From assembly GCF_034140825.1 (NCBI RefSeq), contig NC_089037.1, positions 2,825,501-2,889,500 of the forward strand: a stretch of DNA of 64,000 nucleotides, read 5' to 3'. This document shows, in pieces, positions 1 to 11,399 of the stretch. This DNA is from Oryza sativa Japonica Group (lineage: Eukaryota; Streptophyta; Magnoliopsida; Poales; Poaceae). A program made the translations under genes and the position numbers. The notes beneath the pieces were generated by a model. That model did no database searches. It was not told the origin of the DNA and was given only the letters and a program-made list of their open reading frames with translations. Each line of letters begins with the position of its first letter. Within the stretch, counting starts at the first letter, position 1.

Positions 1-769
1 TGTCAGCCGCCGCCTGCTTGGCGTTGCGGGCGACGAGCGCCGTGTACCGCGCCGTCTCGGGCATTTTCATGCGCCAGTAGTAGGTGAGCCCAGCCGGGAT
101 GGTGCCGAACATGAGGATGAGCCGCCACGTGTAGTCAGCCTGCGGCGCGAGCGACGCGGCGGGGTTCTGGGCGTACGACGGCGCCGGGTACGCGTGACGG
201 AAGCCGGCCGAGACGACGAGCGCGACGATGGCGCCGAAGAGGATCCCGAACCCCTGCATGGCGAACACGGCGGCGATGAAGGCCCCGCGGGTCTTCTTGC
301 TCGCGTACTCCGACATGATGGTGGCGCTGAGCGGGTAGTCGCCGCCGATGCCGAAGCCGAGCCAGAAGCGGAAGAAGCAGAGCGTGGCAATCACGCTCTT
401 GGGCGTGTGGCCAAACGAGAGACCGGAGGCGATGGAGCACACGACCATGAGGATGAGCGTGAATCCATAGACGCTCTTGCGGCCGAGCTTGTCGCCGAGC
501 CATCCGAAGAAGAGCTGGCCGGCGAGCGTGCCGCAGAGCGCGACGCCGGTGACGGCGGACGACACGTTGGGCGGGAGTGTCCCTGGGTTGGGCTTGGTGA
601 TGTCGGTGTAGTAAAGGCGACCCAACAGCTTGGTGACCAGCGCGATGCAAAAGAGGTCGTAGGCGTCTGTGAAGAACCCCATCCCGGCGATGACGATCGC
701 CATGAAATGGTACCATTGCGTCTTGGCCTGGTCGAGCTTGACCAAAACGTTGAGCTGCGATCCCGCCAT
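1..769 (-). CDS. PHT1;2: PHT1 family phosphate:H+ symporter, N-terminal half (runs off the window)
   Basis: The first 256 codons are seen, with no stop up to the window edge. The protein begins [20 protein letters not shown] and contains the PHT1 signature [21 protein letters not shown], so it is a plasma-membrane, 12-helix MFS transporter that imports inorganic phosphate with protons. About half of the usual ~525 residues is present, covering roughly six membrane segments. The start is the ATG at 769-767; just upstream is a good 3' splice site (AG at 791-790), so the 5'UTR is split, as in other PHT1 genes. There is no intron in the visible coding part. The specific paralogue (OsPT2 rather than OsPT1 or OsPT12 of the same cluster) is inferred from remembered gene order only; the family call is firm. 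Confidence 0.93.
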   Translation of the reverse strand, partial: MAGSQLNVLVKLDQAKTQWYHFMAIVIAGMGFFTDAYDLFCIALVTKLLGRLYYTDITKPNPGTLPPNVSSAVTGVALCGTLAGQLFFGWLGDKLGRKSVYGFTLILMVVCSIASGLSFGHTPKSVIATLCFFRFWLGFGIGGDYPLSATIMSEYASKKTRGAFIAAVFAMQGFGILFGAIVALVVSAGFRHAYPAPSYAQNPAASLAPQADYTWRLILMFGTIPAGLTYYWRMKMPETARYTALVARNAKQAAAD

Positions 770-789
770 GATGATCTTTTTTCCTCAAG

Positions 790-1184
790 CTGCAAAGTTA
801 TAAGCTTTGCTTAGTACAGACAACATATCACAAAAGAATAGAAAATTCTTCACCTAGGCATCTCCATTTATATCTGACTAGATCGTTGAATGTTAATTGA
901 ACAGAGAAATTTCAGGTTTCGCACTGTTGAGATTGAGAATTCATGATTTACCGCTCAGTAATTGAAACTTCAATAGATAGGGGTGTGTCCATTTTTAATG
1001 CGTACTGTACTAAATAGTAGAAGCACATGTTTACACAACTAATCTTATTGGCGGGTAATAATATTACGCATATGATTCAACAAATATTCAGTAGAACGTT
1101 TCCTGAATATGCTAAACCGCAACACTAATTAATCTAGCATCTCTGCTAACATGGAACTCAGATGCAGGAGAGAGGGTTGCGTAC
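790..1184 (-). other. 5'UTR intron of the PHT1 gene
   Basis: On the minus strand a donor (CCCAAG|GTACGC, exon end 1185) and an acceptor (TTTGCAG, exon restart 789) bound a 395-bp AT-rich intron that separates the short 5'UTR exon (about 1185-1250) from the ATG exon. It holds a P1BS-like octamer, GAATATGC, at 1105-1112, matching GNATATNC, the site bound by PHR1-type phosphate-starvation regulators. The intron call rests on splice-site quality and on PHT1 family habit. Confidence 0.7.
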
Positions 1185-1279
1185 CTTGGGAAGATTGAGG
1201 ATGGGTTGACTCCGGAGAGAGAGCAGAGGGGATCGCTGTGTGCTCTGTTAGTTTCCTCATCTCTGTTGCCATGGTGCTG

Positions 1280-1288
1280 TATATATAG
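1280..1288 (-). promoter_or_regulatory. TATA box of the PHT1 gene
   Basis: TATATATA on the minus strand, roughly 95 bp before the inferred 5'UTR donor, placing the transcription start near 1250. The sequence up to about 1630 is the likely proximal promoter; I saw no second P1BS octamer there. Confidence 0.6.
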
Positions 1289-1629
1289 CCGCAGCGCAGT
1301 CCGGACAGGATACAGACAGGGCATGGTTGCAGAAAAAAGATTTTCTTTCTACTGCATTGCATGTACCGTACATACTGTAGATTGCAAGCAGATAGTGACA
1401 TATATTGTCTTTAAAATGCCCGTACAGAAGTCAAATGTTATTCTATTTGCAGGATCGTGGAATGTGAAATTAACTTTCAACTATCTATGCATATCAGCGT
1501 ATGGCCTCCCACTGTTTAGAATTCTACGGTGTCAGGATCGGCTGGGCAGTGACAAAGCTATGCATGCAAATAGGGTCTTGGTCTTGAGCAGTGATCATTT
1601 GGTTAAGTCCTACACCATCAGTTTCCGAT

Positions 1630-2042
1630 TTCATATTATAACATATTATAAGTCGTTTAGCCTTTTCTCTAGTTAAACTTTGATAAGTTTGATCAAATTT
1701 ATAAAAAGATTAGCAACATCTAAAATACTTAACTAGTTTAACATTGAATACATTTTATATTTTCATAATATGTTTGTTTTGTGTTTAAAATAGTACTATA
1801 TTTTTCTTTAAACTTAGTCAAACTTAAAGAAGGGCTGTTCAGATTGTAGCCAAGATAAATTTAAAATTTTGGTAGTTTGACAATATTACTAAAATTTTGG
1901 TACGATTTCTTATGTATTTATCAAAATTTAGCAAGAAACTAAATAGATACACATATTTGACAACTCTATAAAAAATGGTATGGTTTGAAATAGCATCAAT
2001 CTGAACAAGCCTGAAGTTTAATTAGAAAAAGATCAAACGACA
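1630..2042. mobile_element. Degenerate Stowaway-like MITE, split by two other MITEs
   Basis: The stretch with AAGTCGTTT, TTTGATCAAATTTATA, AACATTGAATACATTT and ATATGTTTGTTTTGTG follows the interior of a very common rice Stowaway family whose consensus ends in CTCCCTCCGT and its inverse. It breaks off at about 1831, where another MITE is inserted, and resumes at about 2012 (GAAGTTTAATTAGAAAAAG, then ATCAAACGAC), where the next element begins. The terminal CTCCCTCC motif is not seen on the left. Confidence 0.55.
1832..2011. mobile_element. MITE with GGGCTGTTCAGATTG / CAATCTGAACAAGCC ends, nested
   Basis: About 180 bp bounded by near-perfect inverted termini (GGGCTGTTCAGATTG at the left; CAATCTGAACAAGCC at the right). 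It interrupts the Stowaway-like element around it. Two relatives of the same family lie at 44218-44402 and 44698-44887. Superfamily not assigned; a short repeat (GAA or GAAG) flanks both ends. Confidence 0.65.
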
Positions 2043-2044
2043 TA

Positions 2045-2336
2045 CTCCCTCCATCTACTTTTGATAGTCATATTTCATCTTGCCACGCAGACCAAGGATA
2101 AGTAATTCTACTTATCATTCATTTAAACATGCTACTAGTCATTTCTCGTAAACAAACGATTCATTAATATTAACATTTCTCAATGCCCATGTAGCCAATC
2201 ATGCGTGGAAGAATGGGGAGTCATGCATTAAATCCAAGAAAGTCATTAAGAGAATAGGTTGTTGGATTGAAATATGACTATCAAAAATAAATTTTTTAGA
2301 TTTGGAAATATGACTATCAAAAGTAGATGGAGGGAG
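2045..2336. mobile_element. Stowaway-like MITE
   Basis: Termini CTCCCTCCATCTACTTTTGA and its inverse (TCAAAAGTAGATGGAGGGAG) flank 292 bp, with TA target duplications at 2043-2044 and 2337-2338. This is the Tc1/mariner-type MITE signature. The motif AAATATGACTATCAAAA is also repeated just inside the right end. Confidence 0.85.
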
Positions 2337-2527
2337 TATAATATAAAACAGAGGAAACATCCGGGAAGTTCCAGAATAAAATCTTGGCAATTGCCTGCTG
2401 ATGTCATTTGGTGTCTTCAACAGTTCAACTACTAATCGAACGGATGGTGGGAAAAACTCAAAAACTTGGTAAATAGATCTTAATTAGAAAAATTGTACCT
2501 GTGTTAGTACGTTTATGGGTTTATACT

Positions 2528-3449
2528 AGGGGTGGATGTCGAGCTGGCTCAGCTCGGCTCGGTCTGGCTCGAGCTAGCTCGTTATCCTAACGGCTCGGCT
2601 CGTCAACAAGCTCGAGCTAGCTCGTTAAGCTCGCGAGCTAGGGGCGAGAGACGTAGCCGGCGAGCACGGGGAGGAGGGGAGAAGCTTGACGGCGGAGGAA
2701 ACGAGCTCGAGCTCGCCGGCGACCACAGGGACAGGGAGGAGCTCGACGGTGGAGGGGATGAACTCGACGCAGCTCCACCGGCACTTGGAGGAGACGAGCT
2801 CGAGCTCGCCGGCGGCGTCTGGTGCTGGATCGCTGGGGGAGAGGCGGAGATCGGCGACGGTGGGCGCTCAATCTCCCGGCGGCGGCAGGCGTGGGGGATA
2901 GGCGGAGACCGGCGGCGGCGGGCGCTCGATCTCCCGTCGGTGGCGGGCGCTGGCAGGGGAGAGGAGGAGACCGGCGGCGGCGAGCGCTGGTGGGGGAGGG
3001 GCGGAGACCGGCGGCAGCGGGTGCTCGATCTTCCCGGCGGCGGCGGCGGCGGCTAGAGGAGAGGCGGAGCGGGAGCGGCGGTGGCGGCGGCTGGGGGAGA
3101 GGCGGAGCGGCGGCGGCGGATGGGGGAGAGGCGGAGCGGCGACAGCGGCCAGGGGAGAGGCGGAGCGGCGACGGCTTGGGGAAAGGCGCAGCGGCGGCGG
3201 CGGCTGGGGGGAGAGTGGGGAATTGAGTGAGGACTAGGGTTTGCAATGTCTTGGGCTTAGGCCTTTTTGTTGTATTGGGCTTTTGGGCTGTTATGAGTCT
3301 AGCTCGTTAGGGCTCGCGAGCCAGCTCGAACTGGCTCGTTATCTCTAACGAGCTAAAATGCCAGCTCGGCTCGTTAGAAAATTCAAACGAACCGAGCAGA
3401 GCCTGTCACGAGCCGAGCGAGCTAACGAGCCACGAGCTTTCTGTCCACC
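2528..3449. mobile_element. hAT-like non-autonomous DNA transposon with GC-rich repetitive interior
   Basis: The ends are AGGGGTGGA at the left and the inverse of GGTGGACAGAAAG at the right, both followed by long imperfect inverted repeats of more than 100 bp built from GAGCTCG and GCTCGTTA words. TTATACT flanks both sides (2521-2527 and 3450-3456), consistent with a 7-8 bp target duplication of the hAT type. The interior (about 2640-3225) is an irregular GC-rich minisatellite of GGGGGAGAGGCGGAGCGGCG-like units. Long open frames there are artefacts of that composition. No transposase is present. Confidence 0.7.
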
Positions 3450-3456
3450 TTATACT

Positions 3457-4370
3457 CAACCTTCAGTCCTTCAGACAATGCGTTAGGGACACATTTGTGA
3501 GTTATCAACATGTATGCGATGCCATAAGATTAGTCAAACCCACTGTTTCCCTTCTATGGTTTTCCTTCTTGCAATCACAGTTAATTAGCATAACAGCGGA
3601 TTACGACGTTTAACATCTGATAACCACGGACGCAGACAGTGCTAGGTTATTATATCTCCTTGGTTTAATATAATCAGGGTCAACGCGAGAAAAGATCCGA
3701 ATATGCCTGGGAACCTTGTCAGTTGTCATAATCTTTAATTTGTGTTGGGCTAACACGACCGTAATTAGAAAGGTCAAGAAACTTAATTTAGAATGATCTT
3801 ATTGCTCTGCTATCGTTGCCAGATTGGATGCAATGACTACAGTTACGGTTAGCTCACGTTACCAAGTTTTCTCCTTAAAAAAAAGTTGAGCAGCTCACAA
3901 ACCCCTGTCTCTGATTTTGATTTTCTTCTCTTTTCTTGAGAGTTTTTTAAGAAATACTCCAGTCTCCTACCACCGAAAACATGGCTTCCTCTCTCCTCTT
4001 CCTATTGGCTTCCTGGTAGGTATATCATATTTTACTTGGTTCATGGTTGGATAAGCCCAAGTCAGCAAAAGCGAAAGAAAGAGAATATTTTTTAATCTAG
4101 GACAAAGCAGAAAGATAACGTGAAGTCAGCTCATCATAACCCCAAAAATCATTAAGAGAAGTACTCCATATGTGAAGAAATGGTACTATCTAAGATATGG
4201 GTATGCAAATAATCGCAAGATTGAAGTGGCTAAATTCTCACCAGAATAAATTTAAGAAAAAAGTGTGGTTATAATCAGCTTACTACTACAATAAGCATCA
4301 CAAAGACGGACAGACTGGGAATAGGAACATTCCATGTATATGCGTTGCATGGTCATGATAAACTCATGAT
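3457..4370. other. Intergenic, no gene seen
   Basis: AT-rich sequence between the hAT-like element and the possible exons below. I see no long coding frame and no clear repeat ends. Confidence 0.5.
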
Positions 4371-4373
4371 CAG

Positions 4374-4924
4374 CTAAGCTTGTCCTAATGGTGCGGCTCC
4401 ATGATTTGTTTCTATTGCTGGACATCAAGCTAGTCATCCATATCACGATAAATTAAGAGTTTGCAGGTTACCTTCAATATGAGCAGACTTTTGGCCTATC
4501 AGCTGTTGCCAACTCACGTTTCTGTAAGAAAAATGCACTGTTTTCAACTGGGATAAAGAAAAGATGCATAGCTCTTAGCATCTTCTTGCCAAATCAAAAA
4601 ACAAAGCCGCCTTGCCAAGTCAAAGATACATGGAATATATGCAACTCATATAAACAAAGAGCTGCAACTGTATTTTGTAATGCAACTAGGTGAAAGTATG
4701 CAAGTCCTACTGGCTGTCTGCCCAGCTGTTCACGAGAAATGCAATTTCTTAAAACTAGCACGTGTAATAAATATTTTTGAAGAATATCACATGTTAATAC
4801 TTGCAGGAAAAATCCATAACATCCCTTTTACAGAAGATTACCATCCTTTTTTTCATTTAAAGAAAGGTGAACTTACCCTGAACCATAGCTACAGATGAAT
4901 TCACCTGGCGTATCCTGGTGCCAC
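4374..4924 (-). CDS. Possible last three exons of an unidentified spliced gene
   Basis: Three short minus-strand blocks have good splice borders and compatible phase: 4924-4877 (acceptor TATAG, donor GG|GTAAGT), 4521-4472 (acceptor TTACAG, donor AAG|GTAACC) and 4417-4374 (acceptor GTCCAG), ending in TAG at 4376-4374. Their joined reading is WHQDTPGEFICSYGS, then NVSWQQLIGQKSAHIE, then IETNHGAAPLGQA and stop. I do not recognise the family. No upstream exon could be fixed between 4930 and 6500, so this could be the 3' end of a real gene, a gene fragment, or chance. The phase agreement across two introns is the main support. Confidence 0.3.
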
Positions 4925-4929
4925 CTATA

Positions 4930-6535
4930 CCTATAACAATTCCAAAACCATTTTAGAAAACCTCTTCCATGAAAACCAAGATGGATTTTGCTTACATAGG
5001 TGGTAACTTGAATGCCCTTGTTTGAAGAAGCTTCTAACCGCTGCAGCTACTCTCATAATCTCCAACCCCAAACAGTCTAGATAAGTCCAAATTTCAAGAC
5101 TTAGTAACTACAGAATCCAGAAAACAAACTAGTAACCTCCTAACTTCTCCAGATTCTCACCATTTACTTCTTAGCCTAGATGGCGCTATCTTGTGCCTTT
5201 TCCATCTCCCATGGTCCTAATGTGACAACCACAGTTAAGCTCACACGGTGCATTGCTTCCGTCTCTACCAGTGGTATTTCCTCAACCTCTCTTCTAGCAC
5301 CACCAACACAGATTCACCACTGCTGACATCGTCTCTTTATCTCCTTCCATCACAAAATCCTTTCTCTCTTGCCCCCTTCTCAGCTTCCCCATTCCTGAGA
5401 AGCGCCGCCATTGTGTTACACACGTTGTCGACAACCGCCATAGAGCACTCCATTCAAATTCACTTGCATCAGGAGACATTCCTTGCCTCCATGCTCCTTT
5501 TCCCCCAAACCTCCTTAATTTTCTCCATGGCCGAAGAACACTGGCCTTCACCATCCTCCCCTACCCGACCATTTCGCTTACTAGAAGGCTAGACCTGTTC
5601 TTGTCTGCCAACATCCTCATCATTTTCGCCTCTTCAACAATTTCAAAAGTTGGTTGATGTATTTTTAAACGGTACAAAAGTTTTCGGTGAAAAACTTACT
5701 AGAGCATGCAAAAATGAACCTTTTCCTTTTCAGTTTGTCCCATAACTCATTTTCAATTATTAGCACCTCCAACAAAGGAGAATGTACTGTCCATAATGTT
5801 CCTTACAATTACTAGTGCATCTGCCCTCGCTATTTCATGGTTTTTTAGGTAAACTTCTACACATGGGCAAAAAAATCATCAATTGTGCATCAATTTGACT
5901 CACATTTTGCCACAGCAAGCTATCAATTTGCACTAGATAGTATGCTATAACATTAATTTGAGAATTCTGAGGCTAGTAATTTGCTGTTACTTGTATCTTC
6001 AGATACCAAGAACTATCAATACCATGCTAGACACAAGTTGTGAGCAGGTCCACCAAATAGCAATGCTAGCAGAAGTAAAACCACCAATGACATACTTCAC
6101 GAGAGCAGCAGTCTGACCTTAAGCACCTATCTATGTCAAACAATAAAAAAGATCATGCACCATGAAATTGTAAATCAAGCACCCGCAAATTGTCAACCAT
6201 ATTGATTATAAATGAGTTGACATTTTTCATTTTGCGGCATATGCTGCAACATTGTTTTGAGCAAATTCTTGTCTTACTAGTATACACGGCGAATATAAAT
6301 CATCTTATAAAAGAAACACGCCAGACTTGACATTATGTGCATAAAATATAAGTTGACTGCTTGGACTTCTCTTATACTGAACAAATTATCCTTTATTGAA
6401 AGGGAAGATAAGAAGATGTTATTTCCTGGCCACTTAGACAATGATCACTTTATTTCTCTACGAACATATGTTCATTGCAAAGACCAGCCAGAATTACACA
6501 GCACCCAAGAGGCCAGCCTAGCTGGAGAATTTGAG
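4930..6535. other. Gene-poor stretch downstream of the macro/SEC14 gene
   Basis: No convincing coding exon. The longest open frames (5248-5592 forward, 5294-5554 reverse) show no family resemblance and no matching splice borders. TTTATT near 6550 would serve as a minus-strand AATAAA signal for the gene ending at 6754, so the interval proper probably starts below about 6535. Confidence 0.4.
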
Positions 6536-6753
6536 ACGGCCACAGCATTTTTTATTATTATATAGAGCGATACATATACATAATAATCTACGCTTCCCTG
6601 ACAGAACAGAAAGAAAAGACTAGAAGGCTACAAAACACTGCCAACTCAACTAGATACAAAATGCACAGATCAAGAAGGAAAATCTTCTATAGAGGGCAAA
6701 GAGATTGTACAGTGTGGTATTGGAGGATCTCTGCATATAGCAGGCTATATTTA

Positions 6754-9700
6754 TCAACCTGATGGTCTTTGGTAGACATGCTTTGTTCTAGGGTCAATTA
6801 TTATGCCCTTTCCACCATTCACTTCGAGATCATGCCTGCAGAGTTTAATTGTCAGAATGTCAGTATTGACCCTAGTTTATAGCAGACCTCTTAAAATTCT
6901 AGAAACATTACATACTGGAAGACAAAATCAGGAATTGTCAGTTGTTCACGTGGTACGTATCTGAACAGCTGCACAAGTCTGTCGACATAGATAACTTTCT
7001 TCCAGACCTAATTGAGACAAAAAGGAAGATGCTAAAATTAGAAAAAGAAATGTGTCAAAGAATTGGGGAGGAAACGAGCGAGATGGCTGCAATAGCAAGT
7101 ACCTCCCCATCAACGAAAAGCTGCAAAGCCAATATAGCTGTTCTCAATCCCAAAGTTGGGTGAAGTACATATATAGCCTGTGGAGTGCAATAACAACACC
7201 AGTTCATATTTCTTTTCCTAAATGAACAATCAGAACCACACAGTGTGATCATATGAGATACCGACATGAAGATTGCGCTGATGCTTCCGACCTAATATTT
7301 GTTGCAACCGCTTCATGAATCCTAAATCTGGTCGCCTGCAAAATCAATTAAAACAGCTCGTGTTACATGCACCAAGTTTTAGAAAGGATTGCAATGTCCT
7401 TCTCAACCTACTTATTCATGAATCTTACACTTGTAAAGATGCTGCTGAGTGGAAATAGACAATTGAGTAAGGCTTTTGAATCAATGGTTCAAACTCCTGC
7501 AAAGAAGGCAAATTTAATCCTGTCAGAATAAGCTGCCAAATTCAAATACACAAAGGCATTAACAGTGGTCTAGATAGGCTAACTTTTGGGCAACGAACTT
7601 AGCTAATCTATTATATAGTTCATTTGGGAATTCCTGCCATGATGCTTGAACCAGGCCCGCTTCAAAAAAGTTAGTGGGAAAAAACAAAACTGTTCCTTTC
7701 TATTGGAACTATAGATATTAGATGCTCTGTGGCTCTCTGGCACTACTGTATGGAACACACCTCATAAGTTCATAACAGACACTGTATATTGGTTCCTGCA
7801 AACTCATGATTTCAAAACAAGATGGATGGAGTACTAAACTTGGTGTTCCATCCAGTATGTCCTGAATATTGAGAAAATCCAGGTTGATTCATGGACAAAG
7901 TAAAAACCATCTATTTAACACAAGGCAGTAGGAAACTTGGATTATATACAAGTATTTATATTCCCTTCCTAAAAAAACTTCCAAGGTCCACCCCTCATTT
8001 AAGATCAACCCAAGGAATATGTTATCTCACTGTAAAAAAGTAATGCAACTAAGGAGAGTCTCATAAAATATGCTGCATCAATCTTTGGTATCTGCAATCT
8101 AGTGGAATTCCAATGCTCTTTGTAAAGGGGGGAAATTCTAAAGCTCTACAAAAAATAGAATCATCATCACAAGGTATAACGAATAGAAATGGTTGCATTG
8201 AAATTACTTGTTGAGAAAAAAACACATTAATAGATAGGAATCATCAGCTTGTGGTCAGGGTAGAACAAATGCTGAGAAACTCCATCGCTCTCATATGCAC
8301 TGGAAATATGTAACTGACAGCTATCAGCTAATCTTTGGGAGTTCACAAATTCACTTCAGTTATGTCCGGAAAGGCAATCAGGCCTTCTGCATCCTATATT
8401 GTGCAAGTCGTGTATCTCAGTTAGATTGATAATTACCTTTACTACATATAGAATAAATCGCTCAAGATCCAAACAGCGAAGTAGAAAGTGAGCACCAACA
8501 ACCACCATAACAGGACGCCCTTCACTATCAACTCCACCGCGGTAACTGTAATTGAGGGGGAAAAGGCAAATGATGTGAGGATAAAAGGTAAACTAAAATA
8601 AACAAGCAAACTAGGGAGAATCTTAGAAAAGAATTTAACTGAAAATGGTAATTTACATACATTATTTTCATCTCAGCAATCTCTGAGAGACTGAGAGAAT
8701 TTGCTTTAGCAAGGTGTCATGAATGAAGTGAATAATCTTCAGCAGCAGATAATGGAGGACCACCAAGGTCGCCAAATCCAACCAATTTAGCCCAATTAAA
8801 TCCCTTGTTTGCCTGAACAGACTTTTCCAACTGCTCCTTGCGTCGGAGATCTGGATCTTTAATTAGTGACATAAAGGCAGGATCCAAATATGAATCTAAC
8901 TTGAAAGAATTCCTGTTTAGAGACTAGCTAAGATCAGATAAAACCCAATTGGGGGCCATAGGACAACTGAACATACAATGGGTATATAATGAAAAATGTG
9001 TCTTGAAGGAGATCAAATAGTAATCGAATCAAAATTTTGGCAAATGGTTGTCTCACCTACTACGTGTCAATCCAGAATCAGAAAGAGGAATATCTACTGG
9101 CGCAGGAGCTGCAGATTTGTTAATAGCAGACCCAGCAGGCAAAGGTTTTATTCGTATTTTCCGTTCATCTATTATTGTTTCACCATTCTCATCCCCAACA
9201 TCAGCTGGAAGTTTCAATGAAGCAATCTCTTCCTCTTTCTTGTCCCGAGGGAAATATAGGGGAAGCAATCTGCAAAATGCAATGTTGTCAACCTTTATAA
9301 GAAATTTATCATATTTAGCTAGCATAAGTGGGTGTTAGTCTAAGTACCGCTTATATATCTCTGTATCAGATGATGTAGTAGTACAAAAGACAACAGCAGT
9401 TATTTTGCCTTTCTGCTTCTCCAGAAAACGTCTAACAGTTCCTGTTCACCATCATCCAAAAAAGTCGGGAATTAAAACCAGGAAAAGCTAAATGTGTAAC
9501 AGATAATCATTCATAAAGAAAGAAACTACTGTCTCCACCAGTAAGGCAATCGCATAAGAGTAGTAGAAATAATCAAACAGCGAAAGATAACAAAAGGCAG
9601 AAGAAACTATTGATCAGATAACTCACTTATTGCAACATGAGCAGCCGGTTCACGAGGGTAATTTTTGGCTTCTGTATATATGCAACCCATTGCAATGCTA

Positions 9701-11393
9701 ATCACATGAAAGGCAAAATAAAATACTTAGCTTTGATGGAATTACAACATATGCAATGTGAAATGTAGCATTCAGGAACTTCAAAACAACCCAAACCAAA
9801 TATGCATTCAAATGGTGCTTTTAATATACCTTTCCAGACCATTCTCAATGAGAAGTTCCAAACAAGACCTGTAGCAGTGGCTAAGTGCATTCTCTGCAGC
9901 TGTGTGATACTTGACAGCATATTTAGGGCCCACAGTATGAATTACCTTCCTGCCAGACCATTCATAAGCATTATAGGTCAGTGAAGAGCATGTATATCAG
10001 TGTATCATCTCAAAACCATATCATGAAATAAACTAACATCCTCAGGTAGAAAACAAGTAGGTTTTAATCTGGTAAACATTGTCACTTTTTTTCACATTTC
10101 TTCAAATGAAATATCGTAGAGCTAAAGCTGCATTGCTCCAACAAATTACAGTCAACCTGCAATAGGGTTTTGAAGTAATGAAGTGGAATATATAGCACTT
10201 AAGAAGAAATCTAGTCTGAGATTCTGAGCACATTATGGACAATCTATGTGATGTGAAAGCTTTGAATGTAATAGCTCAGCCATTTGCAGACAAAACAGGA
10301 GGTTAGTATGATAAGAATATAACTGCCATAGAAACATCGCAATATGAATCAACCCATGAAACACGCCATACAAACCTATTATTCCTTTTGATATTTATTT
10401 AAGAAAGTACAAATCATTAACAGCAGAAGAACATATGTTTGTGTTATATTCAAAGAACAGGTTTACAATGATGAATGATCATGTGTGCTTCTCTTATTTA
10501 GATAATAATGTTCACAGATCTAATGGGATTCAGGACCCTGTGTTTAGCAATGCATGCAGATAACATAGTGATTTGGGTATATTGTGAGATATTATCATGA
10601 TTCAAGAGTTCCATGCCATTATCCTCACTTTTTTTTTGAAAATAAAAAATGCTAATACTGTAAATACATATGCACCACACATTAGAAAGCGACCGTACAA
10701 ACAAAATCAGATCACCAACCGAGCAGGCAGATCATATGCATTGGTCATCTTAGCCATCCCAGTCCGGCAACCACCCTGTAATCATCGACAAAAATAAAAT
10801 CCTCATATGAATTGCAACCCAAATAATCCAATTGACCCCCAAAACAGCAACCCCAAAATCAAACCGCACCAGGGTGGTGCACTCCTCGGCGAGCCCTGGC
10901 CCAGCCGCTGCATGCAGCCCTGGACTACTATGCGCCTCGTCCAAGTTCTACACCAACCACAAAACTTATCATATCAACTGTAACATTAGCAGCACGCCAA
11001 CACCACGAGGCTAGCAGCTAAGCGAATTCCGACCTCATTTGTCGAATTGACAACGGCATCGACCTCAAGGTTCCACGGGTGGCCGCGCCAGAGACAGATC
11101 TTCGAGTTGATCTCGTGGTCGACGGGGAACCGCGACGCGCCACGGCCCCCGGCCCCAGCGGCCGCGCCGTCGCCGATGAGCGGGTCGGCGAACGAGAGGA
11201 ACGACGAGGCGGGGGTCTCGTCGGATCCGGCGGCGGTGGGGGATGAGGAGGGGGAGAGGCGCTGGTCGGCGTCGCTCCACCGCGGCACCTGGTCGAGCGT
11301 CACGGCCGGCTCCACCCCGCCCACGCCCGCCGCCGCCGCCACCGAGGAGGCCGAGGCCGAGGCCGACGCGGCCGTCGGCGAGCGCTGCTGCAT
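6754..11393 (-). CDS. Macro domain + CRAL-TRIO (SEC14) protein, with an in-frame TGA
   Basis: Fourteen exons, all GT-AG and in phase: 11393-11034, 10947-10870, 10775-10720, 9949-9830, 9697-9627, 9441-9348, 9269-9057, 8912-8661, 8545-8437, 7496-7429, 7335-7266, 7177-7103, 7007-6916, 6835-6754. Together they make 580 codons, the length of plant 'Appr-1-p processing' proteins such as Arabidopsis At1g69340. The macro domain (about residues 98-260) shows VVNSTNE, AAGPGLAEEC, GGCRTGMAKMT and SIAMGCIYTEAKNYPREP, so it should bind ADP-ribose. The C-terminal half shows GGVDSEGRPVMVVVGAHF, KPYSIVYFHSAASLQ and VWKKVIYVDRLVQLFRYVP, a CRAL-TRIO lipid-binding fold. Codon 396 (8719-8717) is TGA where relatives have Arg in SLHSRYLAKANS; the frame is intact afterwards. 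The product is therefore either a 395-residue protein lacking most of CRAL-TRIO, or the gene is decaying. Confidence 0.88.
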
Positions 11394-11399
11394 GGCGAC

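Noticed and set aside
194-814. 206-codon forward frame opposite the phosphate transporter
   Set aside because: Antisense shadow of the PHT1 coding exon in GC-rich sequence; no family resemblance.
2532-3246. Long overlapping open frames on both strands
   Set aside because: They lie in the GC-rich repeat interior of a transposon; composition, not coding, keeps the frames open.
5248-5592. 114-codon forward frame
   Set aside because: No recognisable family, no splice context and no GC rise typical of rice coding starts.
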